From the NCBI RefSeq assembly GCF_030733265.1, contig NZ_JASHJI010000003.1, positions 1 to 64,000 on the forward strand: DNA of 64,000 nucleotides, written 5' to 3'. Below the pieces are notes generated by a model. It had not been told where the DNA came from, did no database searches, and worked only from the letters and a program-made list of their open reading frames with translations. The translations under genes and the position numbers were made by a program. Below, one piece after another: positions 18,097 through 28,695 of this stretch (the first letter of the stretch is position 1; each line of letters starts with the position of its first letter). Source of the DNA: Roseibium sp. MMSF_3412. Lineage in GTDB: Bacteria > Pseudomonadota > Alphaproteobacteria > Rhizobiales > Stappiaceae.

Positions 18097-18984
18097 GTGA
18101 ACGCGCAAACCGATCTGTTTGACCGCGCCCTGTTCAAAACAAGGCGCCAGCGCGCGCTGAAACGCGCAAAAACCGGAGCTGACTTCCTGTTGGCAAATGT
18201 CGCCGACGATCTGCGGGATCGTCTGCTGCTGATCAATCGGACGTTTCGGATGGCGGTCGATCTCGGCGGCCATACCGGCCGCGTTTCAGAGGCGATCGAA
18301 GCCGCGGGAAAAGCCGAAGACATTCTTCGGGCGGACCTGTTTTTTGCCGACCCTCACCTTCCGGCTCCGGATTTCATCTGTGATGACGCGCTTCTTCCGC
18401 TGAAGGACCAGTCGGTCGATCTGATTGTCTCGGCGCTCAACCTGCATGTCGTCAACGATCTGCCCGGAAGCCTCGTTCAGATCAGGCGCGCGCTTGCGCC
18501 CGACGGGCTGTTCATGGCCGTTTTGCCCGGTGCCGGAACGCTCACCGAACTGCGTGACAGCCTGACACGCGCGGAGCTGGAAACAACCGGCGGTGCGGCC
18601 GCCAGGGTCTTGCCCTTTGCCGACACGCGCGATCTCGGGAGCCTGCTCCAGCGTGCCGGGTTTTCGTTGCCGGTCACCGACATGGATACGGTGACCGTGC
18701 GCTATGACACGATGTTCGCGCTGTTGCGCGACCTGCAGGACATGGGAGCGACATCTGTCCTGAAGCAGGATGCTGCACGTCCCCTGCCGCGTGCAGCGCT
18801 GATGCGCGCGGCGGAAATCTACGCGCAGGACCACGCGGACGCGGACGGACGCATCAGGGCCACATTCACATTGATCACGTTGTCGGGATGGGCGCCGCAC
18901 GAGAGCCAGCAAAAGCCCCTGCGTCCGGGTTCGGCAAAAACAAGACTGGCCGACGCTCTTGGCGTTTCAGAGAGAAAAATCTGA
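18097..18984 (+). CDS. SAM-dependent methyltransferase-fold protein, NDUFAF5-like
   Basis: 295 residues starting with GTG. The N-terminus (LFDRALFKTRRQRALKRA) and the shape of the Rossmann domain (MAVDLGGHTGRVSEAI, DEALLPLKDQSVDL-like, SALNLHVVNDLPGSL) match the bacterial relatives of mitochondrial NDUFAF5, a complex I assembly factor that hydroxylates an arginine. The family is often mislabelled BioC. Its SAM motif is degenerate (VDLGGHTG rather than DLGCGTG). Its place next to comF and grxC is the usual alphaproteobacterial one. The start lies 4 codons before the conserved block, in keeping with homologues. Confidence 0.8.
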   Translation: MNAQTDLFDRALFKTRRQRALKRAKTGADFLLANVADDLRDRLLLINRTFRMAVDLGGHTGRVSEAIEAAGKAEDILRADLFFADPHLPAPDFICDDALLPLKDQSVDLIVSALNLHVVNDLPGSLVQIRRALAPDGLFMAVLPGAGTLTELRDSLTRAELETTGGAAARVLPFADTRDLGSLLQRAGFSLPVTDMDTVTVRYDTMFALLRDLQDMGATSVLKQDAARPLPRAALMRAAEIYAQDHADADGRIRATFTLITLSGWAPHESQQKPLRPGSAKTRLADALGVSERKI

Positions 18985-19025
18985 CCAGGGTCTGATAAAA
19001 CACAGCAATATCGGAAAACGGGACC

Positions 19026-19235
19026 TTACTTTGACGCGCCGTCCAGGGCACCCGAAATCGTTCCGAAGACATCGTCGCTGATTGTGGTTCCCAAAGGCAC
19101 CATGGCCAGAATGATAACCGACCCCAACAGCCCGACGATCAGTCCGTATTCAATTGCCGTCGCCCCACTTTCGTTGGTCCAAAAGCGAGAGAGCAGCCCT
19201 TTGGCCGATGCGTCCTGGTCTGACTTCGTTTTCAT
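19026..19235 (-). CDS. Flp/Fap-type pilin subunit
   Basis: 69 residues. A short positively charged leader precedes the prepilin-peptidase site ESGATAIEYGLI (cleavage after the glycine, glutamate at mature position 5), then a single hydrophobic helix. This is the Flp pilin pattern of tight-adherence pili. ATG 19235 gives the expected leader of about 26 residues; the open frame extends further without support. No tad/cpa genes lie nearby. It is 38 bp after mutT on the same strand and may ride on the argJ-mutT transcript. Confidence 0.88.
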   Translation of the reverse strand: MKTKSDQDASAKGLLSRFWTNESGATAIEYGLIVGLLGSVIILAMVPLGTTISDDVFGTISGALDGASK

Positions 19236-19273
19236 TTTCACACTCCCGCACGACAGGTCTTTGCCTTGCCTGA

Positions 19274-19675
19274 TTATACTGCGTCGATCAGGTGCGGGAT
19301 GAGAGGTTCGTCTGCCGCCGGCATCGGATAGTCTCTCAATCTTGTTGCCCGCACCCATTTCAGGGCCTGGTCTTCCCGTCCAATGGGGTTTCCAGTCCAC
19401 CTGCGGCAAATGTAAAGTGGCATCAGCAAATGAAAATCTTCATAAGCGTGACTGGCAAAAGTCAGGGGTGCGAGACACGCCTCGTTAACCTCGATTCCGA
19501 GCTCTTCACCAAGTTCACGGATCAGGGTTTCCTCCGGACGTTCTCCCGCTTCAACCTTCCCTCCGGGAAATTCCCACAATCCGGCCATGGACTTGCCCTC
19601 CGGGCGCTGTGCAAGGAGGATGCGTCCGTCCACGTCAACAAGGGCGCAGGCGGCAACTAGGACAATTTTTGTCAT
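19274..19675 (-). CDS. mutT: 8-oxo-dGTP diphosphatase MutT
   Basis: 133 residues with a full Nudix box (GGKVEAGE...RELGEELGI, residues about 37-59) and the family context QRPEGKSMAGLWEFPGG. MutT removes oxidised dGTP to prevent A:T to C:G changes. ATG 19675 is preferred over an in-frame TTG at 19696. It follows argJ by 82 bp on the same strand, the common arrangement in this group. Confidence 0.92.
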   Translation of the reverse strand: MTKIVLVAACALVDVDGRILLAQRPEGKSMAGLWEFPGGKVEAGERPEETLIRELGEELGIEVNEACLAPLTFASHAYEDFHLLMPLYICRRWTGNPIGREDQALKWVRATRLRDYPMPAADEPLIPHLIDAV

Positions 19676-19757
19676 GAATTTCGTTCCAGTTTTCAACCCG
19701 GGGAAAAGGGGCCGTTAATCATGGCAGACATTCCCTTGCGATATCTGCCAATTTTAG

Positions 19758-20999
19758 TCAGCTTCGGTAGTCGCCGTTGATCGCGACATATTCCTTTGTC
19801 AGGTCGCAGGTCCAGACCCTGGAACGGCCGGAACCGATGCCCAGATCCACCCTGATCGAGATGCTGTCCTGTTTCATCACTGCGGACGCAGCCTCTTCGC
19901 TGTAGCCCGGATCACGTTCGCCTTCCACCGCGACACGCACATCGCCGAACCAGATGGCAAGCCTGTCCCGGTCTGCCGGCTCACCCGCCTTTCCGACCGC
20001 CATGACGATCCGTCCCCAGTTGGCGTCCTCCCCGGCAACGGCGGTCTTCACGAGCGGTGAATTCGCGATGGCCATTGCGATCTTTCGGGCCGAAGCGTCG
20101 CTCTCCGCGCTGTCGACGCGGATCTCCACGAATTTGCGTGCCCCCTCGCCATCGCGCACGATCTGGTGCGCGAGATCCTGCATAACCTCGCGCAAGGAGC
20201 CCTGAAGGCTTTCGACCCTCGGATCATCCATTGAAAGGATCGGTGGCACGCCGCGCTCGGACGCCCGTCCCGTTGCGAAAAGCAGAACCGTGTCGGACGT
20301 CGAGGTATCGCTGTCGACCGTGATGGCGTTGAAGCTGCCGCCTGTTTCGGCGCTCAACAGCGCCTGCAGCACATTCTGCGAAACCTCCGCATCGGTGAAA
20401 ATGAAAGACAGCATCGTCGCCATGTCGGGGGCGATCATTCCGGCGCCCTTCGCGATCCCGCTGATCGTGATGTTCTGATCCCCGAAGTCCGCGTCGCTTG
20501 TCGACACCTTGGGATATGTGTCAGTCGTCATGATCGCCCTGGCTGCCTCGAGCCACGCGTTCCCGTTCTGGCCGGATTTCAGATCTTCGACGACGTCCTG
20601 GAGTTTTTCGGCCGGAAGCGGCTCTCCGATCACACCCGTGGACGCCAGATAAATCTCTTTCAAAGGGCAACCGAGCGACCTGGCGACGATCTGGCCGGAG
20701 AGTTCAACGGCAGCCTTGCCTTTCCTGCCTGTGAAGGCATTGGCGTTTCCGGAGTTGACGAGAAGCGCCCGCGCGGTGCCCGTCTTGAGCATCTCCTTGC
20801 ACCAGTCGACCGGAGCAGACGTGCATTTCGACCGGGTAAAGACACCCGCCACCGTCGTGCCTTCGGCGAGGGTTGCCAGTAACACGTCGGTTCGGCCGGC
20901 ATATTTCAAACCTGCTGCTGCGGTTGCAAAACGGACACCCGGGATCTCCGGCATGTCGGGGTAGGATTTCGGAGCGAGCGGAGAAACGGTCGTCGACAT
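19758..20999 (-). CDS. argJ: Bifunctional glutamate N-acetyltransferase / amino-acid acetyltransferase ArgJ
   Basis: 413 residues, full length. The autocleavage site PDMATMLSF is present (catalytic threonine near residue 194), which splits the protein into alpha and beta chains. ArgJ recycles the acetyl group from N-acetylornithine to glutamate in arginine synthesis and may also use acetyl-CoA. The oxyanion motif [10 protein letters not shown] is intact. It sits between a secreted PPIase gene and mutT, all leftward. Confidence 0.96.
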   Translation of the reverse strand: MSTTVSPLAPKSYPDMPEIPGVRFATAAAGLKYAGRTDVLLATLAEGTTVAGVFTRSKCTSAPVDWCKEMLKTGTARALLVNSGNANAFTGRKGKAAVELSGQIVARSLGCPLKEIYLASTGVIGEPLPAEKLQDVVEDLKSGQNGNAWLEAARAIMTTDTYPKVSTSDADFGDQNITISGIAKGAGMIAPDMATMLSFIFTDAEVSQNVLQALLSAETGGSFNAITVDSDTSTSDTVLLFATGRASERGVPPILSMDDPRVESLQGSLREVMQDLAHQIVRDGEGARKFVEIRVDSAESDASARKIAMAIANSPLVKTAVAGEDANWGRIVMAVGKAGEPADRDRLAIWFGDVRVAVEGERDPGYSEEAASAVMKQDSISIRVDLGIGSGRSRVWTCDLTKEYVAINGDYRS

Positions 21000-21088
21000 G
21001 ACAGCTGTCCCGGTTGGTTGAACTTTCAGCTGTCCTTAGAGAGCGCATATGGCAAGCGCAAGTCTTTTCGTCCTGTCCCTGAAACGTG

Positions 21089-21114
21089 AAAACCCGGCGG
21101 TTGTTCCCGCCGGG
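21089..21114 (-). terminator. Rho-independent terminator of the PPIase gene
   Basis: On the minus strand a perfect CCCGGCGG / CCGCCGGG stem (21093-21114) is followed by TTTT. It lies 22 bp after the PPIase stop and before argJ, so argJ has its own promoter or relies on read-through. Confidence 0.75.
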
Positions 21115-21136
21115 CCTTCAAAGGATTGTCTCGGTT

Positions 21137-22000
21137 TTACTGCGAAGTCTCGCCCTGCTCGCTCGGCAACTGAAGCGTGTCGTCGAGAATTTCGACTGCG
21201 ATCGCGTCCTTCAGTTCGGCCATCTTGGCCTCGTACTTCTCGCGGATAAGGCGCTGGCGCAGTTCGCCGGCAACAGACTCGAATGCCGGCTTTTCCTGGC
21301 GGCGTTTGTCTTCCAGTTTGATCACGTGCCAGCCGAACTGCGTCTGGACCGGTTCCTTGGTATAGGCACCGGGTTCCAGTTCGAAAACGGCATCCTCGAA
21401 CGGCTTGACCATTTGACCCTTGCCGAAATAACCGAGATCACCGCCATTGGGACCGGAAGGACCCGTGGATTTTTCCTTTGCGAGTTCCACGAAGTCCGCA
21501 CCGCCGTCAAGCTCTTTGATGAGGTCCTCGGCTTCCGCCTTTTCGTTCACCAGAATGTGACGCGCATTGACCTCCTCCGGACCTTCGTAATCTTTGAATT
21601 CCTCCTCGTAGGCGGAATTAAGGACGTCATCTGTGATCGCCCCGTCGATTTTCTGGGAGATATAGGCATTGCGCAGCGCCTGCAGTTCAAGGAATTCCAG
21701 CTGCTTCTTGAAGTCCGGGTCCTGATCCAGGCCATCTTCACGGGCGGCCTGCGCGATCAGTTCCATGTCGACGACAACGTCAAGCAGGAGCGCACGCCAC
21801 TGATCGGGCGGGAATTGTTGCAATTGCTGGCCAAGGTCTTGTGCGGCAAAGGCAATATCGGCTTCCGTGATATCCGCATCGCCGACCTTGGCGACCACGT
21901 CCCCGGGTTCGGCGGCACTGAGCGAGGCGGATCCGAGCGTCACGGCCAGCAAGGAAACGGCAACAGCCTGAACGGGCCTGCGCATCGAAATTCGGAACAT
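21137..22000 (-). CDS. Periplasmic peptidyl-prolyl isomerase (parvulin/SurA-PrsA-like)
   Basis: 287 residues from ATG 22000, which has AAAGGA 8 bases upstream. A signal peptide (RRPVQAVAVSLLAVTLGSASLSA, about residues 6-28) is followed by a helical chaperone part and a parvulin domain (NARHILVNEKAEAEDLIKELDGG ... GGDLGYFGKGQMVKPFEDAVF ... TQFGWHVIKLED). It helps fold secreted and outer membrane proteins. It is divergent from secA, the motor that exports its clients, with 268 bp between. Confidence 0.92.
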   Translation of the reverse strand: MFRISMRRPVQAVAVSLLAVTLGSASLSAAEPGDVVAKVGDADITEADIAFAAQDLGQQLQQFPPDQWRALLLDVVVDMELIAQAAREDGLDQDPDFKKQLEFLELQALRNAYISQKIDGAITDDVLNSAYEEEFKDYEGPEEVNARHILVNEKAEAEDLIKELDGGADFVELAKEKSTGPSGPNGGDLGYFGKGQMVKPFEDAVFELEPGAYTKEPVQTQFGWHVIKLEDKRRQEKPAFESVAGELRQRLIREKYEAKMAELKDAIAVEILDDTLQLPSEQGETSQ

Positions 22001-22268
22001 GAGAAGTCCTTTACGTATAGGAACAGTAACTTTCATTCCCTCAATCTGGAGGGCGTGGGTACTTTGCCTATTCCAGCGGCGTTGACAAGCATAGAGCCCC
22101 CTCTTATCTGTCGGGCGTCCCTGCTTTTGGGCGGGATGGCATCTTTAAGGCCGCGTTCACCGGCCGGCGCGTTGCGCCTGGCGGCAACGTGGACAGCAAT
22201 TGAGACGATTTCAAGGGCGGGCGCCATATTGCCACTGTGGGCGCCGCCGGGTAGGGAAGGACCGCCAC

Positions 22269-25043
22269 ATGGCTGGCCTTGGCGCACTAGCACGTAAGCT
22301 TTTCGGATCTGCAAACGACCGGAAGATCAAGACATTTCGAGCAAGGGTCGAAGAGATCAACGCGCTCGAGCCGGAAGTTCAAGCCCTGTCCGACGAGGCG
22401 CTCAGAGCCCGGACCGAGGATTTCAGAAACCAGCTGAAGAACGGTGCGAGCCTCGACGACCTCCTCGCCCCGGCATTCGCCACCGTCCGCGAAGCCGCCC
22501 GCCGCGCGCTCGGCCAGCGCCATTACGATGTGCAGCTCATCGGCGGCATGGTTCTGAATTCCGGCCAGATCGCGGAAATGCGGACCGGTGAAGGCAAGAC
22601 GCTGGTCGCAACCGCGCCGGTCTACCTCAACGCCCTGACCGGCAACGGCGTCCACGTCGTTACCGTGAACGACTACCTTGCCCAGCGCGACAGCGAATGG
22701 ATGGGCCAGGTCTACAAGTTCCTCGGCCTGACGGTCGGCTGCATCACACACGGCCTGTCGGACGACGAGCGCCGCGCTGCCTATGAAGCCGACGTGACCT
22801 ACGGAACCAACAACGAATTCGGGTTCGACTACCTGCGCGACAACATGAAACACGACCGTGCGTCGATGGTTCAGCGTGACCACTCCTTTGCCATCGTCGA
22901 CGAGGTCGATTCCATTCTTGTCGACGAGGCACGGACACCGCTGATCATCTCCGGTCCGCTCGAAGACAGGTCGGAATTCTACAACACGGTTGACGCCTTC
23001 ATCCCAAGCCTTGAGGAAGAAGACTACGAACTCGACGAGAAACAGCGCTCGGCCACGTTTACCGAAGCGGGTAACGAAAAGCTGGAGGCGCTGCTCAGCG
23101 AAGCGGAACTACTGAAGGGGGACTCGCTGTATGACGTTGAGAACGTTTCAATCGTTCACCATCTGCAGCAGGCCCTGAAGGCCCACAAGCTCTTCCAGCG
23201 CGACAAGGATTACATCGTTCGCAACGGTGAAGTGGTCATCATCGACGAGTTCACCGGACGCATGATGCCCGGCCGCCGCTTTTCCGAAGGTCTGCACCAG
23301 GCGCTTGAAGCACGCGAAAAGGTTCGCATCCAGCCGGAAAACCAGACCCTGGCGTCGATCACGTTCCAGAACTACTTCCGCATGTATGACAAGCTGGCCG
23401 GCATGACCGGTACGGCAGCGACGGAAGCGGACGAATTTGCCGACATCTACAAGCTCGAGGTCGTCGAAATCCCGACCAACGTTACCGTCAAGCGGCTGGA
23501 TGACGACGACGAGGTCTACCGGACGGTCCAGGAAAAGTTCACGGCGATCGCGCAGCTGATCGACGACTGCAAGGAACGCGGCCAGCCTATCCTGGTCGGA
23601 ACGACGTCGATCGAAAAATCCGAATTCCTCGCCGAGCTGCTGAAGAAGCACGGCTACAAGCAGATCGATCTCAGCGACCCGGCCGCCTTTGCCGCGGCAC
23701 AGAAGAAGGACGACGGCAAGTCGAAGATCTTCGCTGTCCTGAACGCGCGCTACCACGAACAGGAAGCCTTCATCGTGGCACAGGCCGGATTGCCGGGCGC
23801 CGTCACGATCGCGACCAACATGGCCGGCCGCGGAACCGACATCCAGCTCGGCGGCAACGCCGACATGCAGATCGAGATGGAGCTCGGCGACATGCCCGAG
23901 GGCGAAGAGCGCGCTGCCAGGGAGGCCGCGATCAGGGCCGAGGTCGAGAAGCTCAAGGAAAAGGCTCTCGCCGCGGGTGGTCTTTACGTGATCGGCACGG
24001 AACGTCACGAAAGCCGCCGTATCGACAACCAGCTGCGCGGGCGTTCGGGACGTCAGGGCGACCCCGGACATTCGAAGTTCTTCCTGTCTTTGCAGGACGA
24101 TCTGATGCGCATCTTCGGCTCCGAGCGCATGGATTCCATGCTGCAGAAACTCGGTCTGGAAGAAGGCGAAGCCATCATCCATCCCTGGATCAACAAGGCG
24201 TTGGAAAAGGCGCAGCAGAAGGTCGAGGCCCGCAACTTCGACATTCGTAAGAACCTGCTCAAGTTCGACGACGTCATGAACGACCAGCGCAAGGTGGTCT
24301 TCGATCAACGGATCGAACTGATGGACAGCGAGGCGATCCAGGACGCCGTGACCGACATGCGCCACGACGTCATCGACGATCTCGTGGCCGCGCACATTCC
24401 CGAAAAGGCCTATCCGGAACAGTGGGACACGGAAGGTCTGCAGGAAGAGGTGAAGAAGTATCTGAACCAGGACCTGCCGGTGAAGGAGTGGGCCGCCGAA
24501 GAAGGCATTGCCGAGGAAGAGGTGAAGGAGCGCCTGCGCCGGACGGCCGATGAGGCCATGGCACAAAAGGTCGCCAAATACACCCCGGACATCATGCGCC
24601 AGGTCGAGAAGGCCATCCTTCTGCAGACCCTGGACAACCTGTGGCGTGAACACCTTTCCAACCTCGACCACCTGAGGTCGGTTGTCGGGTTCCGCGGATA
24701 CGCGCAGCGCGACCCGCTGCAGGAGTACAAGACCGAAGCCTTCACGCTGTTTGAGTCCATGCTGGCCCAGCTGCGTCAGATGACGACAGCCCAATTGCAG
24801 CGCGTCGAACTGGTCACCGAACAGCCGCCTCAAATGCCCGCGCAGCCGGAGATGCACGAGCATCACATTGATCCGCTGACGGGCGAGGACGAGATGGCGC
24901 GCGCGGATGCCCATTTGCAGGCCGTGCCTCCGGGTGAACGCGATCCGGAAGATCCCTCGACCTGGGGCAAGGTCGGGCGGAACGAGCCCTGCCCGTGCGG
25001 CTCCGGCAAGAAATACAAGCATTGCCACGGCGCATTGACGTAA
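22269..25043 (+). CDS. secA: Preprotein translocase ATPase SecA
   Basis: 924 residues. It has Walker [12 protein letters not shown] near residue 106, the [19 protein letters not shown] motif, the second nucleotide domain with [14 protein letters not shown] and the helical scaffold. The C-terminal zinc-binding [14 protein letters not shown] (about 905-920) binds SecB and phospholipid. It drives Sec export through SecYEG. ATG 22269 is chosen because AGGGAAGGA precedes it and homologues begin [14 protein letters not shown]; the frame runs open upstream to 22200. A good terminator follows. Confidence 0.97.
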   Translation: MAGLGALARKLFGSANDRKIKTFRARVEEINALEPEVQALSDEALRARTEDFRNQLKNGASLDDLLAPAFATVREAARRALGQRHYDVQLIGGMVLNSGQIAEMRTGEGKTLVATAPVYLNALTGNGVHVVTVNDYLAQRDSEWMGQVYKFLGLTVGCITHGLSDDERRAAYEADVTYGTNNEFGFDYLRDNMKHDRASMVQRDHSFAIVDEVDSILVDEARTPLIISGPLEDRSEFYNTVDAFIPSLEEEDYELDEKQRSATFTEAGNEKLEALLSEAELLKGDSLYDVENVSIVHHLQQALKAHKLFQRDKDYIVRNGEVVIIDEFTGRMMPGRRFSEGLHQALEAREKVRIQPENQTLASITFQNYFRMYDKLAGMTGTAATEADEFADIYKLEVVEIPTNVTVKRLDDDDEVYRTVQEKFTAIAQLIDDCKERGQPILVGTTSIEKSEFLAELLKKHGYKQIDLSDPAAFAAAQKKDDGKSKIFAVLNARYHEQEAFIVAQAGLPGAVTIATNMAGRGTDIQLGGNADMQIEMELGDMPEGEERAAREAAIRAEVEKLKEKALAAGGLYVIGTERHESRRIDNQLRGRSGRQGDPGHSKFFLSLQDDLMRIFGSERMDSMLQKLGLEEGEAIIHPWINKALEKAQQKVEARNFDIRKNLLKFDDVMNDQRKVVFDQRIELMDSEAIQDAVTDMRHDVIDDLVAAHIPEKAYPEQWDTEGLQEEVKKYLNQDLPVKEWAAEEGIAEEEVKERLRRTADEAMAQKVAKYTPDIMRQVEKAILLQTLDNLWREHLSNLDHLRSVVGFRGYAQRDPLQEYKTEAFTLFESMLAQLRQMTTAQLQRVELVTEQPPQMPAQPEMHEHHIDPLTGEDEMARADAHLQAVPPGERDPEDPSTWGKVGRNEPCPCGSGKKYKHCHGALT

Positions 25044-25070
25044 TAATTCGATATTGCAGCATGTTTTTGA

Positions 25071-25105
25071 AACCGGCACTTTTTCCAAGTGCCGGTTTTT
25101 GTTTT
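25071..25105 (+). terminator. Rho-independent terminator of secA
   Basis: An 11-bp perfect stem (AACCGGCACTT 25071-25081 with AAGTGCCGGTT 25087-25097), a 5-nt loop and a TTTTGTTTT tract. Confidence 0.9.
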
Positions 25106-25290
25106 GTATTTACGCAATATCGACATCCCGTGATCTGGTCCGATGACAAGTTGTTGTCCGAAACCTGAACTTGGTTTACCTTACGGAACCAATCGAGTGG
25201 ACGGGCTGAGGTTCTCGGTTCAGGCATCACACGAGCGAAACATCTGCCTTTCGAGAGCTGCAATGCCCTGCGACAGCGAGGCCACGCAGA

Positions 25291-27060
25291 ATGGGAACGT
25301 TTCACATCGAAATCATCAAGCCGTCGCACTACGACGACGACGGGTACGTGTTGCAATGGTGGAAGGCCTGGATCCCTTCGAATTCCATGGCATGTCTCTA
25401 CGCCATTGCGCAGGATTGTGCCGACCGGAACACCCTTGGCGACGACACGGCGATTACCGTCAATGCCTACGATGAAATGACCATGCGGGTGCCGCTCGCC
25501 GAGATCGTGAAAAACACCCGGAACGGTGGCGGTATCGTGTGTCTTGTCGGTGTCCAGTCCAACCAGTTTCCACGCGCGCTTGATATCGCGAGGCAACTCC
25601 GCGCCGAAAACGTGACGGTCATACTCGGCGGGTTTCACGTCTCCGGCTGCCTCTCCATGCTCAAGGACATGCCGGCGGATCTTCAGGAAGCGGTGGATAT
25701 GGGCCTGGTCCTGTTCGCGGGCGAAGCGGAAGAACACTTTGAAAGCCTGCTTTGTGAAGCAAAGGCAGGCACGCTGAAACCCGTCTACAACGTGATGCAC
25801 GATCTCCCCGGACTGCAAAACCAGGTGCCGCCGCTTTTGCCGGAATCCATTGTCCGGAAATATGACGGCAGCCTGTCCTCCTTCGATGCGGGGCGCGGCT
25901 GTCCGTTTCAGTGTTCGTTCTGCACCATCATCAATGTGCAGGGCCGCAAGTCGCGTTGGCGCGACGCGGACGACATTGAAAAGCTGATTCGGGCCAACCA
26001 TGCCCAGGGCATCACCTCGTTTTTCATCACGGACGACAATTTCGCGCGCAACAAGAACTGGGAGCCGATTTTCGACCGAATGATCGAACTCAAGGAGCGC
26101 GACGGCATTCGGATCCACTTCCTGATCCAGATCGACACGCTGGCGCACCGGATGCCGGGTTTCGTCGACAAGGCCGCGCGTGCGGGGTGCACCCACGTTT
26201 TCATCGGTCTGGAAAGCATCAATCCGGAAAACCTCGCCCACATGAAAAAGGGCCAGAACCGGATCACCGAGTACCGGAAAATGTTCCAGCTCTGGAAAGA
26301 AGCCGGCATCATGACCTATGCCGGCTTCATCATGGGACTGCCGAACGACACGCCGGAGAGCATTCGCCGCGACATCGAGATCATCCAGCGCGAATTGCCG
26401 GTCGACATGCTCGAATTTACAATGCTTACGCCGTTGCCCGGCTCGGAAGATCATCAGAAGCTCTACGAGAAAGGCACCTGGCTCGACCCGGATCTCAACA
26501 GGTATGACCTGGAACACACGACCTGCGAACACCCCACCATGAGCGCTGAGGTCTGGCAGCGGACATACCGGGATATCTGGGACTGGTACTACACCGACGA
26601 ACATGTCGAAACGTTGATGCGCCGGAACGTTGCCTACGGCATCAAACCCGTCAGGGTGTGGCGGCTCTGCCTGCAGATCTACGGCGCGATGCGCTTTGAA
26701 GGGGTGCATCCACAGCAATGCGGCTACTTCCGCTACAAGGACCGGCGTCAGCGCAGGCCAGGGTTCCGCCGGCTGCCCGCCCTGTTGCATTATCCCTCCT
26801 TCGCGCTCGACAGCCTCGTGAAATACGCACGCTTCGGTCTTTACGGATGGAAGATCCACAAGCTTCGCAAAAGGATCCAGAAAGACCCACGGGGAGCGGA
26901 CTACACCGATTTCGCCATTCAGCCCGTAACGGATGCCGAGAACGAGGACCTGGAGATTTTCAACCTCAACGATGCCGCCAAGCAGGCCGTTGCAAAAGCC
27001 AAGCGTCAGAAGGAAATCCTGGACAAAACGCAACCCAGGGAGAAAACCGTCTCCGCCTGA
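25291..27060 (+). CDS. B12-binding-domain radical SAM protein
   Basis: 589 residues. The N-terminal part (about 1-190) looks like a cobalamin-binding Rossmann domain (VILGGFHVSG). A radical SAM core follows with CPFQCSFC (Cys 204, 208, 211) holding the 4Fe-4S cluster. Such proteins do methylations, ring changes or C-C bond steps on lipids, pigments and antibiotics; HpnJ, HpnP and BchE are relatives by architecture only. The C-terminal about 150 residues are basic and tryptophan/tyrosine-rich. A glycosyltransferase set follows 145 bp downstream on the same strand, which suggests, but does not prove, an envelope lipid substrate. Confidence 0.85.
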   Translation: MGTFHIEIIKPSHYDDDGYVLQWWKAWIPSNSMACLYAIAQDCADRNTLGDDTAITVNAYDEMTMRVPLAEIVKNTRNGGGIVCLVGVQSNQFPRALDIARQLRAENVTVILGGFHVSGCLSMLKDMPADLQEAVDMGLVLFAGEAEEHFESLLCEAKAGTLKPVYNVMHDLPGLQNQVPPLLPESIVRKYDGSLSSFDAGRGCPFQCSFCTIINVQGRKSRWRDADDIEKLIRANHAQGITSFFITDDNFARNKNWEPIFDRMIELKERDGIRIHFLIQIDTLAHRMPGFVDKAARAGCTHVFIGLESINPENLAHMKKGQNRITEYRKMFQLWKEAGIMTYAGFIMGLPNDTPESIRRDIEIIQRELPVDMLEFTMLTPLPGSEDHQKLYEKGTWLDPDLNRYDLEHTTCEHPTMSAEVWQRTYRDIWDWYYTDEHVETLMRRNVAYGIKPVRVWRLCLQIYGAMRFEGVHPQQCGYFRYKDRRQRRPGFRRLPALLHYPSFALDSLVKYARFGLYGWKIHKLRKRIQKDPRGADYTDFAIQPVTDAENEDLEIFNLNDAAKQAVAKAKRQKEILDKTQPREKTVSA

Positions 27061-27205
27061 TTGAAGTGACGCTTCGGCAACCGGACATCGGCCGACCACG
27101 AACTGTGCAGCGCTTTGCCGGGGGCGAAGCTTGGGCTGGTCTTTTTCATGGAATTGCGGCAGGTTGCGCGGAACACCCTGGCCCAAATTCAGATCCGACA
27201 CCTCG

Positions 27206-28237
27206 ATGAACCAGACGGCTGCCTCGAAAATCTATGTCTCGCGCCGGGAGACCGCAAGAACGGCCGATCCTCTGCTCAGCGTGATTGTGCCCGTCTTCAA
27301 CGAAGAAGACGTCATCGGTCATTTCCTCGACGCGACTCGCCCGATCCTGGAAAAGACCGGGCTTGCCTATGAATATGTTTTCATTGATGACGGCAGCCGA
27401 GATTCAACCGCCGACTTCCTGTCCGAAAAGCTGAAAAGCGGTCTTCCCGGACGGATGCTCGGCTTGTCCCGGAACTTCGGCAAGGAAGCGGCCCTGTCCG
27501 CCGGCCTTGAAGCCGTGCGCGGCGATATTGCCGTTATCATGGATGCCGATCTTCAGGATCCGCCGGAACTGATCCTGCAGATGCTGGACGGCTGGCGCGC
27601 TGGCTATGATGTCATTTACGGCCTCAGGGTCGACAGGTCTTCCGACACGGTCCTGAAGCGGTCAACCGCGAACATGTTCTACAAGCTTTTCAACAAGCTT
27701 GCGAATATCGACATGCCTGCCAATGCCGGGGATTACCGGCTGATCGACCGGGCCGTCATAGATGCGCTTTTGCGCCTTCCCGAACGCAACCGGTTCATGA
27801 AGGGCCTGTTCGCCTGGGTCGGGTTTCCGGCGATGGCAATTCCGTATGAACGGCCCGCGCGCAAGGCAGGCGATGGAAAGTTCAATTACTGGAAGCTCTG
27901 GAATTTTGCCCTGGACGGACTGACGAGCTTTACCACGCTGCCCCTGCGCGTCTGGTTTTACGGCGGTGCCGCGATTTCCTTCGGCGCCTTCGCCTACGCC
28001 ATCTTCCTCACGGTGCGCACATCCCTGTTCGGTGTTGACCTTCCCGGTTATGCATCGTTGATGGTCGCGCTCTTGTTCTTTTCCGGCGTGCAATTGCTCT
28101 CGATCGGAATGATCGGCGAGTATATCGCGCGCCTCTTCAACGAAGCCAAGCAACGGCCGGTCTATATCCTGCAGGACGTTATCGAAGGCACGGAGCAGGA
28201 AGCCGAAGAGACAGGCAAGGACAAGAATGCCGGCTAA
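27206..28237 (+). CDS. GT2 glycosyltransferase, polyprenyl-phosphate sugar synthase type (GtrB/ArnC/RgtE-like)
   Basis: 343 residues. A GT-A domain with SVIVPVFNEED, FIDDGSRD and the MDADLQDP metal/nucleotide site (near residue 112) is followed by two transmembrane helices at about 255-280 and 290-315. This is the layout of enzymes that move a sugar from a nucleotide to undecaprenyl or dodecaprenyl phosphate. The next gene encodes GtrA and the third a GT39 transferase, the three functions of the Arn or Rgt lipid A/LPS modification routes. ATG 27206 has a weak ribosome-binding site, so the start is uncertain. Confidence 0.85.
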   Translation: MNQTAASKIYVSRRETARTADPLLSVIVPVFNEEDVIGHFLDATRPILEKTGLAYEYVFIDDGSRDSTADFLSEKLKSGLPGRMLGLSRNFGKEAALSAGLEAVRGDIAVIMDADLQDPPELILQMLDGWRAGYDVIYGLRVDRSSDTVLKRSTANMFYKLFNKLANIDMPANAGDYRLIDRAVIDALLRLPERNRFMKGLFAWVGFPAMAIPYERPARKAGDGKFNYWKLWNFALDGLTSFTTLPLRVWFYGGAAISFGAFAYAIFLTVRTSLFGVDLPGYASLMVALLFFSGVQLLSIGMIGEYIARLFNEAKQRPVYILQDVIEGTEQEAEETGKDKNAG

Positions 28238-28658
28238 GGTGAACCGCGACACGCTCAAGACGGAAGGCGCGGCCGTCGGAAAATTCGCGATTGTCGGCGT
28301 TCTGGCCACGCTGACCCATGCAGTGGTTGCGTCTGTCCTCTTTGAAACCGGGCTTCTGGCAGTCGTACCCTCGAATGTCTCCGGCTTTCTGGCCGCCTTC
28401 ATCGTTTCGTTCAGCGGACACTATTTCTGGAGCTTCAGCCATCTGCGGCAGGCCGGAACGATGCTCAAAAGCATGACGAGGTTCCTGATCATCTCGGTCA
28501 GCGGATTCGCACTCAATTCAACGATTCTGGCCCTGTGGCTTGCATTTGCACCCTGGCCTGAAATCTATGGCCTCTGGCTTGCAATCGCCGTGGTTCCGGC
28601 ATTCTCTTTCGTCGGCGCCAGGCTTTGGGCCTTCACGCATCAACCGGCCGCATCCTGA
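28227..28658 (+). CDS. GtrA family membrane protein
   Basis: 143 residues with four hydrophobic segments (about 17-40, 48-66, 86-106, 112-134) and the GtrA signature (GKFAIVGVLAT near the start, SFSGHYFWSFS in the middle). GtrA proteins are thought to flip polyprenyl-phosphate sugars across the inner membrane. It overlaps the upstream GT2 gene by 11 bases and is followed by the GT39 gene after 37 bp, a tight operon. Confidence 0.88.
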   Translation: MPAKVNRDTLKTEGAAVGKFAIVGVLATLTHAVVASVLFETGLLAVVPSNVSGFLAAFIVSFSGHYFWSFSHLRQAGTMLKSMTRFLIISVSGFALNSTILALWLAFAPWPEIYGLWLAIAVVPAFSFVGARLWAFTHQPAAS

Positions 28659-28695
28659 CCAGTCGTCTTCAGGCTCCCCAGAAAGGGAAAACGGA

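Noticed and set aside
24814..27201. 795-codon open frame on the minus strand covering the secA end and radical SAM gene
   Set aside because: It runs across two real genes and the secA terminator on the other strand; no domain recognised.
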